DNA from: a virus
Length of the DNA: 50,730 nt
Virus record (IMG/VR): IMGVR_UViG_3300042567_001982
Coordinates: 1-50,730 of that record
Direction: 5' to 3' (one strand)
A model generated the notes under the pieces. It was given only the letters and a program-made list of their open reading frames with translations, did no database searches and was not told where the DNA came from. Numbering within the stretch: the stretch's first letter is position 1; each line of letters begins with the position of its first letter. Position numbers and translations under genes: made by a program. Positions 1 through 9,152 of the stretch are shown piece after piece.

Positions 1-3000
1 GGTTCTGGTTCAAAAAATTCCAAATACTCACCATTACCAACTGAAATATATTCATTAATACCACTTATTAAAACGGGATTAATTAGTTCTGTTATTGGTG
101 TTTCAGTGGGTGTTGGAGTGTTAGTTGGTGTTACTGTTGGAGTTGGGGTCGGTGTTGGTTCCACAAATCTTGGAGCCAAATAATCGTATTGTTGTGTTAT
201 CTCATCAAGACTTAATTGTCTGTTGTAAAAGTACATGTTGGCAACATGTCCCCAAGGCTGAGAAGCAGTATCATTATTACCCCACCCCCAATGTGTAGTT
301 CCACCAGCACCCTCATTAATTGTGCTTCCCACCTGTGAACCATTTATGTAGAATGTTTGAGATGTGTTTGTTCCAACTACCGCAAACTGAACCCAAACGC
401 CAGCTGAAGATGCTACATCATATCCTGAGCTTACAAATCCTGTTGCCCAATATCCTAATGTACTTGTTCCATTAGGTATTGTAATTGGTGTGATTTTAGG
501 AGGACCCTTTGTATAAAGTACTGTTCTAAATCCAGCATTACTAGGTATCAATCTTGCCCAAGTGATATATGTGTATCCTGAATTTGGTAATAAAGGTCCT
601 GTTAAGTTGTAATCAACTCTATTATTTCCTGTTGTACAATCAAAACATTTTATACCATTAAGAACTGTGTAAGTTGCACCAATTAATGTATGGTCATACC
701 CACCTGTAATATCAAAAACAGTTGTTCCTGTGCCAGGGTAACTTGAGCTTTCATATGCGTCAAGTTGAATAACCAAACCTGAAGTTACAATACTTGGTGT
801 TGAGGATGGTGTATTGGTTGGAGTATTAGTGTTTGTTGGTGTTGGAGTAATGATTTGTGTTTCAGTTGGTGTTAATGTATTAGTTGGTGTTGAGGTTTCG
901 GTTGGTGTATTAGTAGGAGTCTCAGTTGGTGTTGGTGTGTTAGTTGGTGTTGGTGTCTCAGTTGGAGTGTTAGTTGGTGTAACCGAAGGAACCACAGCAC
1001 AAGAACTAAATCCACCTATCTCAAAACCATTTGAGTCTAATTCAACAACTAACCCACTATAACTATAATATCCTGACATATCACCAATAACGGCTCCATT
1101 TGGATTATTATAGAATTGTGTATTAGTATCAAAAGATAAATTTTCTGCATATATTACTCCAATAACACCACTATCACAAGCAATATTTGCGGTTGAACCT
1201 GAAGTTATATTAAAAACATCCAAAGCATTTGTTGGTGTAGGTGTTTCGGTTGTAGTTGGTGTGTTTGTTGGCGTTTCTGTATTTGTCGGAGTTTGAGTTA
1301 CCGTTGGTGTATTTGTTGGCGTTTCTGTATTTGTTGGGGTTTGAGTTACCGTTGGTGTGTTTGTTGGCGTTTCTGTATTTGTCGGAGTTTGAGTTACCGT
1401 TGGTGTATTTGTCGGGGTTTGAGTTACCGTTGGTGTTGGTGTATTTGTCGGGGTTTGAGTTACTGTTGGTGTATTTGTTGGTGTTGGACTAGGTTGAATT
1501 AGTTCATAATACAAATCATTCGCAGGTATACTAATATATGATAAATCATTATCAGGTATTATTATGTAATATAAATCGTTTGATGGTATTACAATTCTAC
1601 AATTAGGACAATCAGGATTTAATAAATTATATGTGTTTTTTAATATTCTAAAGTTGTGTTTTATTTGAGCAGGATTTAATGGTTCGGTGTACATTCTAAA
1701 TGCACTAATATCACCAATCATACTACCGCCAAAAAGTTCTTCTAATCTAATTTGGGTTGTTAAACCTGAATAAATTGTATTGTCTAAATCATAAGTTGTT
1801 AAACATTCAGGGTCCTGTTGATATTGTAAACCACTTAAATCAGTGGGACATCCACCTGAAAAAGTTAAGTTATCGTGAAGACCTTGGGTACCACCACCAA
1901 TTGAAATGTTGTACCCAACACCAATTTGTTTTTCTTTTTCAACATTTAATAATCTTGGAATAATTTCTTCAAAGTTTTCGGCAACCATGAATAACTTACC
2001 ATTAACATAGAACTTAAGTGTACCTAATCTGTACTTTTGTTCTTCAGTCCACATGTCATTAAATGTTACAACTTCAGTCGACGCTGGGTCATAAGGTTGT
2101 TCACGGGTAATTGGCGGTTCAATTAACGAAACACTCCTACCTTCAATTGTTGCAAAATACACATCTTTAACTAATAACCCTAACCCACCTTTATCGTAAA
2201 GGTCACAAGTGTCAAACCATTCATATCTTTGGAATACGGCATCAATTTGAGCCCAATGTTCAACATTTTGATATGTTGTACCTGAACAATCATCAAAGAT
2301 ACCTCTTGTTGAACACCATTCAGTCACTGAAGTTCCTGTAACATATGTTAATCCTGTAAGACAAGTTCCAGTACTTTCACATCCGCCAGTTATTCTATAT
2401 GTTTTAACACATAATCTTGGACTACCAGTATCCCCACTTAATCTTAATGACAGCGCGTTTGAAACCTCATCATATAATGGGTCTTTTTCAGGGTATTGTG
2501 CTGTGGTCGTACAATCACACGCACATCCACAAGTACATGTTGTTATTGTTCCTCCTGATGGTTGATATACTTGAAGGCATTCTGAAGATGTGTTTGCACT
2601 ACTAGCACAACCACAAGTATGCATACAAGTTAAACCTGAGGTAACTCTTGTATATCCTGTATCTTGTTTTGGACTACCATCGGCATAATGATAAAATTTA
2701 TTTTCGGATCTTGCCCCCATATAAAAGAAGGTTCCTTTATTTTCAGGGTATCTAACATTTAATCCAACTGAAGTATTACCTGTCCATCTATATTTTAACA
2801 TGAACTCTGCCGTCCAACCTAAACTAACTCTTTCAGGGAAAACTTGATAATCATATCCTGCAAGTTTGTAAAACCCTTGATAGAAACCACCATTTAAAGT
2901 TGCAACATATCCAATATCTCCACCAGCGTTTGTGTAAGATAAATCATAATTGTATGAACCATCATTCCATAATCTATTTTGTGTTGTTGTAAAACCAGTA

Positions 3001-3449
3001 ATAGGATGAAGTTTCATTCTCCTATCATATTTGTATCTGCTAAATTTATCAGAAATATTTGTATATAACCCTGTTGTTACTTGAATAGTTTCTCCTGACA
3101 TATTCTGAACTAACCCGTTGTCAATACCTGTCAGACCAACATCACATAAATTAGTAACAATAGGACAAAAATTTGGGTCAGTATCTGTTGGATTCCAATA
3201 ATTTTCAGAAACGATTGTATCACTACTAAAAACACAAGGTGAAACCTGACATAATGTGGTACCGCTACTATTAAAATTAAATTTGAATGGCATTCTATTA
3301 CCATCGTCTTCACCAATTAATAACGGTGAAAAGATCACTTCTTGGTCATAATCTTTTTCATCTGATGCAAGACATAAGTCGGTCACTTCATTGACAGGTT
3401 TTAGACCAAATCTTCTAAAATTATATTGATTAATATTTTGATATGCCAT
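1..3449 (-). CDS. Giant modular tail-fibre/surface protein (partial)
   Basis: The reading frame is open from an ATG at 3449 to the left edge, about 1149 codons with the C-terminus missing. Residues 1 to about 640 form a large globular part, with a Cys-rich stretch near residues 270-315 (pairs such as CTCGCACDC). Three Thr-Pro linkers follow, separating a small domain and a LamG/concanavalin-like domain; the latter shows [10 protein letters not shown] and the typical ending [14 protein letters not shown]. LamG modules commonly bind carbohydrate, so I infer a fibre or adhesin that contacts host surface glycans. Its upstream region is shared with the plus-strand gene at 3503. Exact virion location is not shown by the sequence. 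Many plus-strand open frames here are shadows of the Thr-Pro repeats. Confidence 0.75.
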   Translation of the reverse strand, partial: MAYQNINQYNFRRFGLKPVNEVTDLCLASDEKDYDQEVIFSPLLIGEDDGNRMPFKFNFNSSGTTLCQVSPCVFSSDTIVSENYWNPTDTDPNFCPIVTNLCDVGLTGIDNGLVQNMSGETIQVTTGLYTNISDKFSRYKYDRRMKLHPITGFTTTQNRLWNDGSYNYDLSYTNAGGDIGYVATLNGGFYQGFYKLAGYDYQVFPERVSLGWTAEFMLKYRWTGNTSVGLNVRYPENKGTFFYMGARSENKFYHYADGSPKQDTGYTRVTSGLTCMHTCGCASSANTSSECLQVYQPSGGTITTCTCGCACDCTTTAQYPEKDPLYDEVSNALSLRLSGDTGSPRLCVKTYRITGGCESTGTCLTGLTYVTGTSVTEWCSTRGIFDDCSGTTYQNVEHWAQIDAVFQRYEWFDTCDLYDKGGLGLLVKDVYFATIEGRSVSLIEPPITREQPYDPASTEVVTFNDMWTEEQKYRLGTLKFYVNGKLFMVAENFEEIIPRLLNVEKEKQIGVGYNISIGGGTQGLHDNLTFSGGCPTDLSGLQYQQDPECLTTYDLDNTIYSGLTTQIRLEELFGGSMIGDISAFRMYTEPLNPAQIKHNFRILKNTYNLLNPDCPNCRIVIPSNDLYYIIIPDNDLSYISIPANDLYYELIQPSPTPTNTPTVTQTPTNTPTPTVTQTPTNTPTVTQTPTNTETPTNTPTVTQTPTNTETPTNTPTVTQTPTNTETPTNTPTTTETPTPTNALDVFNITSGSTANIACDSGVIGVIYAENLSFDTNTQFYNNPNGAVIGDMSGYYSYSGLVVELDSNGFEIGGFSSCAVVPSVTPTNTPTETPTPTNTPTPTETPTNTPTETSTPTNTLTPTETQIITPTPTNTNTPTNTPSSTPSIVTSGLVIQLDAYESSSYPGTGTTVFDITGGYDHTLIGATYTVLNGIKCFDCTTGNNRVDYNLTGPLLPNSGYTYITWARLIPSNAGFRTVLYTKGPPKITPITIPNGTSTLGYWATGFVSSGYDVASSAGVWVQFAVVGTNTSQTFYINGSQVGSTINEGAGGTTHWGWGNNDTASQPWGHVANMYFYNRQLSLDEITQQYDYLAPRFVEPTPTPTPTVTPTNTPTPTETPITELINPVLISGINEYISVGNGEYLEFFEPE
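94..166 (-). repeat. Thr-Pro linker 1 in the surface protein
   Basis: Degenerate GGTGTT-type repeats on the plus strand encode alternating Thr-Pro on the minus strand (for example [18 protein letters not shown]). The linker follows the LamG-like domain and precedes the last visible segment. Such linkers are extended and unstructured and are possible O-glycosylation acceptors (inference). Confidence 0.8.
796..990 (-). repeat. Thr-Pro linker 2 in the surface protein
   Basis: About 65 residues dominated by TPT, NTP and TETP units lie between a small domain and the LamG-like domain. Unit order varies, which suggests growth by slippage or unequal recombination. Serine is rare and threonine dominates. 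Confidence 0.8.
1222..1494 (-). repeat. Thr-Pro linker 3 in the surface protein
   Basis: The longest linker, about 90 residues, is built from nearly identical nucleotide units encoding TPTNT and TPTVTQ. It joins the large N-terminal part to the following modules. Its nucleotide regularity is higher than in the other two linkers, so it may be the most recently expanded. Confidence 0.8.
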
Positions 3450-3457
3450 ATTACAAT

Positions 3458-3465
3458 GATAAATA
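3458..3465 (-). promoter_or_regulatory. Putative late promoter motif (TATTTATC) for the surface protein
   Basis: On the minus strand TATTTATC ends 8 nt before the ATG at 3449. It is a one-base variant of the recurring TATTTATA motif. Here it lies in a 53-nt divergent region together with a plus-strand copy. Confidence 0.45.
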
Positions 3466-3478
3466 CCTTGTGTGCTAG

Positions 3479-3486
3479 TATTTATA
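3479..3486 (+). promoter_or_regulatory. Putative late promoter motif (TATTTATA) for the 3503 gene
   Basis: TATTTATA ends 16 nt before the ATG at 3503, which is preceded by a purine-rich AAGAAGAG. The reverse complement, TATAAATA, is the classical T4 late promoter. Across this window the coding-strand orientation is consistently TATTTATA. Confidence 0.5.
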
Positions 3487-3502
3487 AGATAAAAAAGAAG
3501 AG

Positions 3503-4333
3503 ATGATTACAACAGATACAGAATTTTATTCATCACCATACTATTTTCTTTTAAGAGATAAGGGAGAAAAATACTCTTTATACTACTCTGTGGAGGAAAA
3601 TTTAACAGAAGCTCGTAAAAAAGACGAGGTAATTCATTTTGAAAAAAGTAAAGGTGTTAAGGTTAAAAACCATCTTAAGAAAGTTGCCAAAGAGAAAAAA
3701 ATTAAAACAACTAAAGGTCTTAAGAAAGATTTAGAAGAATTAGTCAATTTAGATGGAGCATTATCCAATTCTAAAATTCCAATTCTTGACCCGAAACTTC
3801 ACCCAATGAAAACCATGGACCAAACTGTTGCTGCAGCAAGAATTACAAATGACCCTATTTCTCGTGGTTATAGAACATATTATGGTGAGTCAGTTGAAGA
3901 AGTTAGTGAAATTGATATGTCAGGCGCTTTTGGTTACGAAGAAACTGAAGATATGGACGGAGCTCAAACTTACAAATATTTAGTAAAGAAGATGGGTATG
4001 GACCCTGACGAAGCTAAAGAAAGAACAAAACAAAAAGGACAAGACCCAACAGGAAACAAAGATAAAAAATCAAAATATTATAAAGACAAAAATTTTGTAA
4101 CAAGAGCAACTCTATCAGAAATTCAAAAACAAAAAATGATTAAAGTTGTGGAAGATATGTTGATGAATAAAAAAAATTCAGATAATTCTGAAGTTAGTAA
4201 AAAAGAAATGGGTAAAAGCATTGATGAATTACCATTATTAATTAGAAAAAATTTAAAGTCTCTTTTAAATCATGTTGAAAAAAATGGTTACTCAAAAGAA
4301 GATTTAATTAAACTCATAAAAAAAGGTGAATAA
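3503..4333 (+). CDS. Hypothetical, Lys/Glu-rich protein (276 aa)
   Basis: I do not recognise this family. The protein is hydrophilic and largely helical in character, with a lysine-rich first third (residues 35-75), an acidic patch near residues 125-155 and a charged C-terminal helical region. There is no signal peptide or membrane segment. It is the first gene of a five-gene plus-strand run ending at 6183 and has a TATTTATA motif 16 nt upstream. Its place next to the giant surface protein and the motif suggest a late virion or assembly role, but no domain supports this. The next gene overlaps its stop by 8 nt. Confidence 0.75.
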   Translation: MITTDTEFYSSPYYFLLRDKGEKYSLYYSVEENLTEARKKDEVIHFEKSKGVKVKNHLKKVAKEKKIKTTKGLKKDLEELVNLDGALSNSKIPILDPKLHPMKTMDQTVAAARITNDPISRGYRTYYGESVEEVSEIDMSGAFGYEETEDMDGAQTYKYLVKKMGMDPDEAKERTKQKGQDPTGNKDKKSKYYKDKNFVTRATLSEIQKQKMIKVVEDMLMNKKNSDNSEVSKKEMGKSIDELPLLIRKNLKSLLNHVEKNGYSKEDLIKLIKKGE

Positions 4334-4793
4334 AAGTTTATACGATAACGAAATAGAATTCCCATCCGACAAAAGGGAACATATGAAAAAATGTTTTCAT
4401 ATGGTAAAAAATGCGGATGAAAATACTGAAGGTTATAATAGAAATAAAGAACTTCAATCTCAAAAATTTATCAATTATAAACAATTAAAAAGAATTAAAA
4501 ACTTTTTTGATAACTTTAAAGGTAACCATAAAGAACCTTCATTTATTTTAAATGGTGGCGCTGAAATAAAAAATTGGGTTAACGATGAATTAAGAAAAAT
4601 GAGGGATTATGTTAAGAATACCAAGACAAACAAAATGAATGGTGGTATGATGAACCAATTTATTGACTCTCACGAGAAAAAAGATTTTACAAATGTAAGA
4701 CCATCTCAAGAACATTCAAAAACTGTGGACAAATATAATCCATCTGTTAATGAAAGTGTTAAAAGAATAAACGAACTAATATCAAAAATATAA
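4326..4793 (+). CDS. Hypothetical protein (155 aa), GTG start
   Basis: Unrecognised. The frame begins with GTG at 4326, inside the end of the preceding gene; the overlap implies translational coupling. The first in-frame ATG, about 18 codons later, is a possible alternative start. The protein is basic, Asn/Lys-rich and without membrane segments, with a helix-like C-terminal end. It lies second in the 3503-6183 run, so a late structural or assembly role is likely by context only. Confidence 0.65.
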   Translation: MNKSLYDNEIEFPSDKREHMKKCFHMVKNADENTEGYNRNKELQSQKFINYKQLKRIKNFFDNFKGNHKEPSFILNGGAEIKNWVNDELRKMRDYVKNTKTNKMNGGMMNQFIDSHEKKDFTNVRPSQEHSKTVDKYNPSVNESVKRINELISKI

Positions 4794-4797
4794 TAAT

Positions 4798-5091
4798 ATG
4801 GCACAACAAACACCTGTTGATTTAAATCAAACGGAACCAAACACACTTTCCGCTGTCGCCGACCAAGAAAGAGCTAAATTAATTCCAAAAAACGACTACA
4901 ATAAAGTTGGTAATGAATACTCAGTAGTTAATAAAGACGCTATCGCTGACGGAGACTCTTTAGGTAGAGGAACTGGAGAGTTCTTAGACGTATATAACAC
5001 GGGAGCAGGAACAATTGAAGACGTTGTTGAAAGAAAAAGTGAAATAAAAATCAATAAATTTAACTCGTCAAAAGTATACCCTAATTTCTAA
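4798..5091 (+). CDS. Hypothetical small protein (97 aa)
   Basis: Unrecognised. A short soluble protein without cysteines or hydrophobic segments. Its middle is Asp/Gly-rich (around residues 50-75, GDSLGRGTGEF) and its C-terminus is basic. The start lies 4 nt after the preceding stop, and its own stop overlaps the ATG of the WYL-like gene in a TAATG junction, so it is in the same transcription and translation unit. Small size and context would suit a minor virion protein; nothing in the sequence proves it. Confidence 0.7.
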   Translation: MAQQTPVDLNQTEPNTLSAVADQERAKLIPKNDYNKVGNEYSVVNKDAIADGDSLGRGTGEFLDVYNTGAGTIEDVVERKSEIKINKFNSSKVYPNF

Positions 5092-5546
5092 TGAAACTAC
5101 AAGGAGCGTTAAAAGGTTTAATTTGCGAAATTGCTTCTTTAGATAGTATTATTGATGCTATTAAAGGACGAAAAGTCGTTATTATTTACTATGATGGTGA
5201 CGAACCAGGTGGTAGAGGTATACGTCAAATTGAACCTGTATGCTTAGGAGTTAGTAAAGCGGGTAATAAAGTTTTAAGGGCGTGGGATAGTGAAGGAGCG
5301 TCTCATACAGGATATAAGGGTGAACAACCATTGCCTGGTTGGAGACTTTTTAGATTAGATAAAATACTATCAAACAAACCTACAGGTGAGGTTTACAATG
5401 AACCTAAACCAGGTTATAATTTTAACGGTGATAAAAGTATGGTCAGTGTTATAATAAATGCTAAGTTTGATAATAATCCTCAAACACCACAACCTCAAAC
5501 ACCACCAACTCAACCTCAAACACCCGAAGAAGAAAATATAACATAA
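5091..5546 (+). CDS. Stand-alone WYL-like domain protein (151 aa)
   Basis: Residues 12-95 match the general pattern of a WYL domain: an early helix (LDSIIDAIKGRK), a strand ending in VIIYYDGD, a segment of the type RQIEPVCLGV, then KVLRAWD and a final FRLDKIL. WYL domains are ligand-sensing modules, usually downstream of a helix-turn-helix in bacterial transcription factors or in CRISPR and defence proteins. No helix-turn-helix is present here. Residues 125-151 are a Pro/Gln/Thr tail. The gene is coupled to both neighbours. It could be a regulator of host or phage transcription, or a structural reuse of the fold. I am fairly confident of the domain and unsure of the role. Confidence 0.6.
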   Translation: MKLQGALKGLICEIASLDSIIDAIKGRKVVIIYYDGDEPGGRGIRQIEPVCLGVSKAGNKVLRAWDSEGASHTGYKGEQPLPGWRLFRLDKILSNKPTGEVYNEPKPGYNFNGDKSMVSVIINAKFDNNPQTPQPQTPPTQPQTPEEENIT

Positions 5547-5547
5547 T

Positions 5548-6183
5548 ATGGATAGATTAATGGAAAAATTAGCTTTGTCTAAAGCAATTATGGATAAATC
5601 AGATGGAATTAAAAGTTCAAATTCTATGAACGGAGGATTACCACCGACATCATTACAACAACTAAATTCACCTGAAACATTTGACATTCCAAACGCAAAA
5701 TACAATATTCCTGCAGAATTTTTACAGGAAACACAACAAACACAACAACCTTACCTTTCAAATGTACCAAGAGAAAACACCAAGCCAGTTGGAGTTCCTA
5801 CAGTAGACGCAATTAAAAATTCTAAATTACCTGATGAAATTAAAAGGTTAATGATGGAACATCCTATTGGACAACCCCAACAACAAAATACAACAATATC
5901 TAATGATTTGATTGAAAGAGCGTCAAGATTAATGAATACAAACAAAGAAGGATATATTCCTGAATCGGCAAAACCAAAACAACAAGTTCAACAAACACAA
6001 CCATCTGTAGGAGGAATTGACTATAAATTAATCAAAAAAATGATTAATGAAGCGGTTAATGATGCATTACATGAAAATGGTTTAATAACCGAAAGTTCTG
6101 AAAAATCAAACGAAGTTTTTAGTTTTAAAGTTGGTAAACACATCTTTGAGGGTAAAGTTACCAAAATTAAAAAATTATCCTAA
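5548..6183 (+). CDS. Hypothetical Gln/Pro-rich protein (211 aa)
   Basis: Unrecognised. A short N-terminal helix is followed by a long low-complexity Gln/Pro/Asn stretch (about residues 40-155) and a compact C-terminus (about 155-211) with a helix (KLIKKMINEAVNDAL) and a beta-like end (FSFKVGKHIFEGKVTKIK). This looks like a flexible tether with a terminal binding module, as found in phage structural or scaffold-associated proteins. It is the last gene of the 3503-6183 run; a 56-nt gap with an inverted repeat then separates it from the glycosylation operon. Confidence 0.7.
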   Translation: MDRLMEKLALSKAIMDKSDGIKSSNSMNGGLPPTSLQQLNSPETFDIPNAKYNIPAEFLQETQQTQQPYLSNVPRENTKPVGVPTVDAIKNSKLPDEIKRLMMEHPIGQPQQQNTTISNDLIERASRLMNTNKEGYIPESAKPKQQVQQTQPSVGGIDYKLIKKMINEAVNDALHENGLITESSEKSNEVFSFKVGKHIFEGKVTKIKKLS

Positions 6184-6189
6184 CCGCTT

Positions 6190-6197
6190 TATTTATT
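6190..6197 (+). promoter_or_regulatory. Weak TATTTATT motif upstream of the glycosylation operon
   Basis: TATTTATT lies 42 nt upstream of the ATG at 6240, in the only gap of note before the long operon. It differs from the TATTTATA motif in the last base, so assignment as a promoter is tentative. Confidence 0.3.
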
Positions 6198-6210
6198 AGT
6201 CGTGAATTAC

Positions 6211-6229
6211 TATATTTTGATAAAATATA
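6211..6229. promoter_or_regulatory. Perfect 8-bp inverted repeat before the glycosylation operon
   Basis: TATATTTT and AAAATATA are separated by three bases, ending 10 nt before the start codon at 6240. It could be an operator, a weak hairpin in the leader, or part of a promoter (TATTTTG resembles a shortened TAnnTTTG). AT-only arms mean chance is possible. Confidence 0.35.
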
Positions 6230-6239
6230 TTAATTTATT

Positions 6240-7448
6240 ATGTCTAAAATCAAAGTATTAGTTGTCCCCTCTGATAGAACAGGTGTGGGTAAATTTAGGT
6301 CAGTAGACCCTCACGTCTTTTTACAAAATCTTTACGGTGACGATTTCCACGTAGATATTATTTACGAACCATCATACGATGATATGAATTTTTGGAAAGG
6401 GTATCAAATTGTTGTATTCCATAGAAGTATTGGTTCTGATTTTGATAGGGCTAACAGATTAATCCAAATGTTAAACTCATTAGAGATTATAACGGTTTGT
6501 GATATTGATGACTATTGGATGCCAGGAAAAGAACATCCAATTCATGATATTATTAGAGTTAATAAGATTAACGAAAAAATCATGGCAAATCTTAAGGTTT
6601 CAAAATATGTTACAACAACCACAACAATTTTTGCGGATGAAATTAAAAAATTAAACAAGAATGTTGTCGTATTTCCTAACGCAATTAATCCAAACGAACC
6701 ACAATTTAAAGAGCCCACCCCTGAATCAGACCGATTAAGAGTTGGTTGGTTAGGTGGTTCATCTCACTTACATGACTTACAATTATTAGATTTAGGAAGA
6801 TTATCTCAGTATAAAGACAAGTTACAATTTGTTTTATGTGGATTTGACACTAGAGGTACGGTTACTGAAATAAATCAACAAACAAAAGAACAAAAACAAA
6901 GAAACATCTTACCTCATGAAACTGTTTGGGCACAATATGAAAAAATCTTTACACAAAATCTAACAACTGTTTCTGAAGATTATAAAAAATTCTTATTAAA
7001 TTACACTCAAGAATCATTTCCAAACGAAATGAATGAACCTTATTTACGAGTGTGGACAAAACCTGTTACATCTTATGCTAAGAATTATTCAAAATTTGAT
7101 GTATCTTTGGCACCAATTAAAAACCATCTTTTTAATAGAGTTAAATCACAATTAAAAGTTATTGAGGCTGGTTTCTATAAAAAAGCGATTATTGCCTCTG
7201 ATATTGGACCTTACACTATTGATTTAAAACATTGTTTAAAAAATGGTGAATATGTTGACGGAAATGCAATGTTAGTAGATGAGAAAAGAAATCATTCTGA
7301 TTGGTCTAAATACATTGAAAAATTACTTAAAAACCCAAATATGGCAAAAGACATGGGTGAAAGATTATATGAAACGGTTAAAGACAAATACGATTTAAAT
7401 AACGTAACAAAAGATAGGGCACAATTTTATAAATCAATAATCAAATGA
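6240..7448 (+). CDS. GT4-like (GT-B fold) glycosyltransferase (402 aa)
   Basis: A GT-B type glycosyltransferase. The N-terminal half has Rossmann-like alternation with an early KVLVVPSDRTGVGKFRS segment. The C-terminal half begins near residue 160 with LRVGWLGGSSHLHDL and carries the donor-site region around SQLKVIEAGFYKKAIIASD, where the conserved acidic residue and following glycine fit GT4-like enzymes. There is no membrane segment, so it would act in the cytoplasm. It is the first gene of a run in which most junctions are ATGA or TAATG overlaps. Donor and acceptor cannot be read from the sequence; a virion or host surface glycan is the likely target by context. Confidence 0.8.
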   Translation: MSKIKVLVVPSDRTGVGKFRSVDPHVFLQNLYGDDFHVDIIYEPSYDDMNFWKGYQIVVFHRSIGSDFDRANRLIQMLNSLEIITVCDIDDYWMPGKEHPIHDIIRVNKINEKIMANLKVSKYVTTTTTIFADEIKKLNKNVVVFPNAINPNEPQFKEPTPESDRLRVGWLGGSSHLHDLQLLDLGRLSQYKDKLQFVLCGFDTRGTVTEINQQTKEQKQRNILPHETVWAQYEKIFTQNLTTVSEDYKKFLLNYTQESFPNEMNEPYLRVWTKPVTSYAKNYSKFDVSLAPIKNHLFNRVKSQLKVIEAGFYKKAIIASDIGPYTIDLKHCLKNGEYVDGNAMLVDEKRNHSDWSKYIEKLLKNPNMAKDMGERLYETVKDKYDLNNVTKDRAQFYKSIIK

Positions 7449-8146
7449 TAAACATACCAATTACAAAATTATTATTCTTAGACATTGAAACTGTAGGTGT
7501 TCAACCTGATTGGGATTCTTTGGTCAAATATAACGAAGCTCTCTCATTTCAATTTGAAAACTATTTTGATTGGTTTCAAAAAAGATTTCCTGAAGACGCC
7601 GATAAAGGTGTTGGTCAGATGTTTGTAAATAGATCGGCATTGGTTCCTGAATTCGCAAGAATTGCATGTGTTAGCGTTGCATTCGTAACAGATAAAGGTG
7701 ATGTTAAAATGCAATCATTTAGCGATCCTGATGAAAAGAAACTATTACAAGATGTTCAAAAACTTCTATATAGAGTTGGTGAACTTGGGTTTTACTTATG
7801 TGGTCACAATGTAAAAGGATTTGATATTCCAATGATGGCAAAAAGAATGATTATGAATGGTATCATGCCACCTAAAATTTTACCAGGTCACGACACAAAA
7901 CCATGGGAAATTAAAGCGTTAGATACCAAAGAAGTATGGCAATATGGTGGATATGGTTCAATTGCTTCATTAGAACTTATGTGTGTTTGTTTAGGTGTTG
8001 AGTCATCTAAAACAATGGAAATTACAGGTAATAAAGTTCACGATGCTTTTTGGATTAAAAAAGATATTAAAGGTATTGTAAAATATTGTGAAAAAGATGT
8101 GTCAGTATTAATTGATGTAATAAAAAAATTAAACGAATTAAAATAA
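7445..8146 (+). CDS. DEDDy-family 3'-5' exonuclease (233 aa)
   Basis: An RNase H-fold exonuclease related to DNA polymerase B proofreading domains. Exo I is FLDIETVG with D13 and E15; Exo II is GHNVKGFDIPMMAKR with D127; Exo III is YCEKD (Y214, D218), the DEDDy form. The length fits a stand-alone enzyme. It would remove nucleotides from 3' ends in DNA or RNA processing. The start overlaps the preceding stop in ATGA, and it is followed directly by dUTPase, so a small nucleic-acid-metabolism group is embedded in the sugar operon. Confidence 0.85.
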   Translation: MINIPITKLLFLDIETVGVQPDWDSLVKYNEALSFQFENYFDWFQKRFPEDADKGVGQMFVNRSALVPEFARIACVSVAFVTDKGDVKMQSFSDPDEKKLLQDVQKLLYRVGELGFYLCGHNVKGFDIPMMAKRMIMNGIMPPKILPGHDTKPWEIKALDTKEVWQYGGYGSIASLELMCVCLGVESSKTMEITGNKVHDAFWIKKDIKGIVKYCEKDVSVLIDVIKKLNELK

Positions 8147-8766
8147 TGGATTTAGGACAACTTGGTCATTTTGACCCAAAAATTAGAGAAGAGATTGAAA
8201 AACAATTTAAAAAAATTCAATCTGAAATGGGTATTCAACCCGACGAAGAATATCAAAAAGAATTAGAAGACATGTTAGGTCTTTCATTTGAAGATATGGA
8301 AAAAGAAATTAACAATATTGCTAAATTAAGAACAATTAAAGTTGAATTAGTACATGAAGACGCGGTTCTTCCAAAATACGCATACCCTTCAGATTCAGGG
8401 TTTGATTTACATGCAACTGAAGAGGTTATTATTGGGCCATTTGGCAGAGCTTTAATTCCAACAGGTCTAAAAGTTTCTTTTGAAGAAGGTTATGAAATAC
8501 AAGTTAGACCAAAAAGTGGTTTAGCTATTAAACAAGGATTAACAGTTCTTAACACTCCAGGAACAGTAGACCAAGGATATACTGGCGAAATACAAGTTAT
8601 TGTGTTTAACACCAACAACACAACAGTAACAATTCCAAAAGGAATGAAAGTGGGTCAAGGTGTTTTATGCCCCGTAGTTCAAGGTAAATATGTTAGCATT
8701 GAACAAGTTGGTCAAGTTGAGGATAAAGATAGAGGTAACAACGGTTTTGGTAGTACAGGAATATAA
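8146..8766 (+). CDS. dut: dUTP pyrophosphatase with N-terminal extension (206 aa)
   Basis: Trimeric dUTPase: hydrolyses dUTP to dUMP and pyrophosphate, keeping uracil out of phage DNA and supplying dTMP synthesis. All five motifs are visible: I at residues 79-90 (SDSGFDLHA), II at 121-127 (RPKSGLA), III at 137-148 (TPGTVDQGYTGE), IV around 168-177 and the C-terminal arm V at 196-205 (RGNNGFGSTG). Residues 1-60 are an extra, charged, helical extension not needed for catalysis; typical enzymes are about 140-155 aa. Start and stop both overlap neighbouring genes in TAATG junctions. Confidence 0.95.
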   Translation: MDLGQLGHFDPKIREEIEKQFKKIQSEMGIQPDEEYQKELEDMLGLSFEDMEKEINNIAKLRTIKVELVHEDAVLPKYAYPSDSGFDLHATEEVIIGPFGRALIPTGLKVSFEEGYEIQVRPKSGLAIKQGLTVLNTPGTVDQGYTGEIQVIVFNTNNTTVTIPKGMKVGQGVLCPVVQGKYVSIEQVGQVEDKDRGNNGFGSTGI

Positions 8767-9152
8767 TGGAAAATAATATTAGTCCCGCATTACCTGATGG
8801 TGTTAAAAATTATTTAATTGACATTGATGGAACAATCACCGATGATATTCCAAACGAAGAACCTTGGAGAATGGAAACATCATTACCATATGATGGTTCT
8901 GTTGAAATAATTAATTCTTGGTTTGATGATGGTCATATCATTACTTTCTTTACATCAAGAACAGATGAACACGAAATTGTCACCAAACAATGGTTAGATA
9001 AACATGGTTTTAAATACCATAACATCTTGTTTAACAAGCCAAGGGGTGGTAACTACCATTGGATTGATAATCATATTGTTAGAGCAACAAGGTATGATGG
9101 TAGATGGGGAGAATTAATAAAAGTAGAACACAAAATAGAAGTTTTTAAATGA
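8766..9152 (+). CDS. HAD-superfamily phosphatase (128 aa)
   Basis: A compact HAD hydrolase without a large cap. Motif I is DIDGTIT (D19, D21), motif II is FTSRT (around 62-66), the motif III lysine is in NKPRG (K91) and motif IV is HWIDNH (D101). It resembles the short phosphatases found in capsule and LPS gene clusters, which act on sugar phosphates, so a role in nucleotide-sugar supply is plausible. The sequence does not identify the substrate. It is coupled on both sides (TAATG before, ATGA after). Confidence 0.8.
   Translation: MENNISPALPDGVKNYLIDIDGTITDDIPNEEPWRMETSLPYDGSVEIINSWFDDGHIITFFTSRTDEHEIVTKQWLDKHGFKYHNILFNKPRGGNYHWIDNHIVRATRYDGRWGELIKVEHKIEVFK

Noticed and set aside
814-1502. 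Plus-strand open frames rich in Val/Gly or Leu/Tyr (for example 814-1062, 1256-1492)
   Set aside because: They are the complement of the Thr-Pro repeats of the large minus-strand protein; their composition comes from the repeats and not from coding selection.
1-3449. Diversity-generating retroelement target in the fibre gene
   Set aside because: No reverse transcriptase gene or template-repeat pair was seen within this window; the missing left part cannot be judged.
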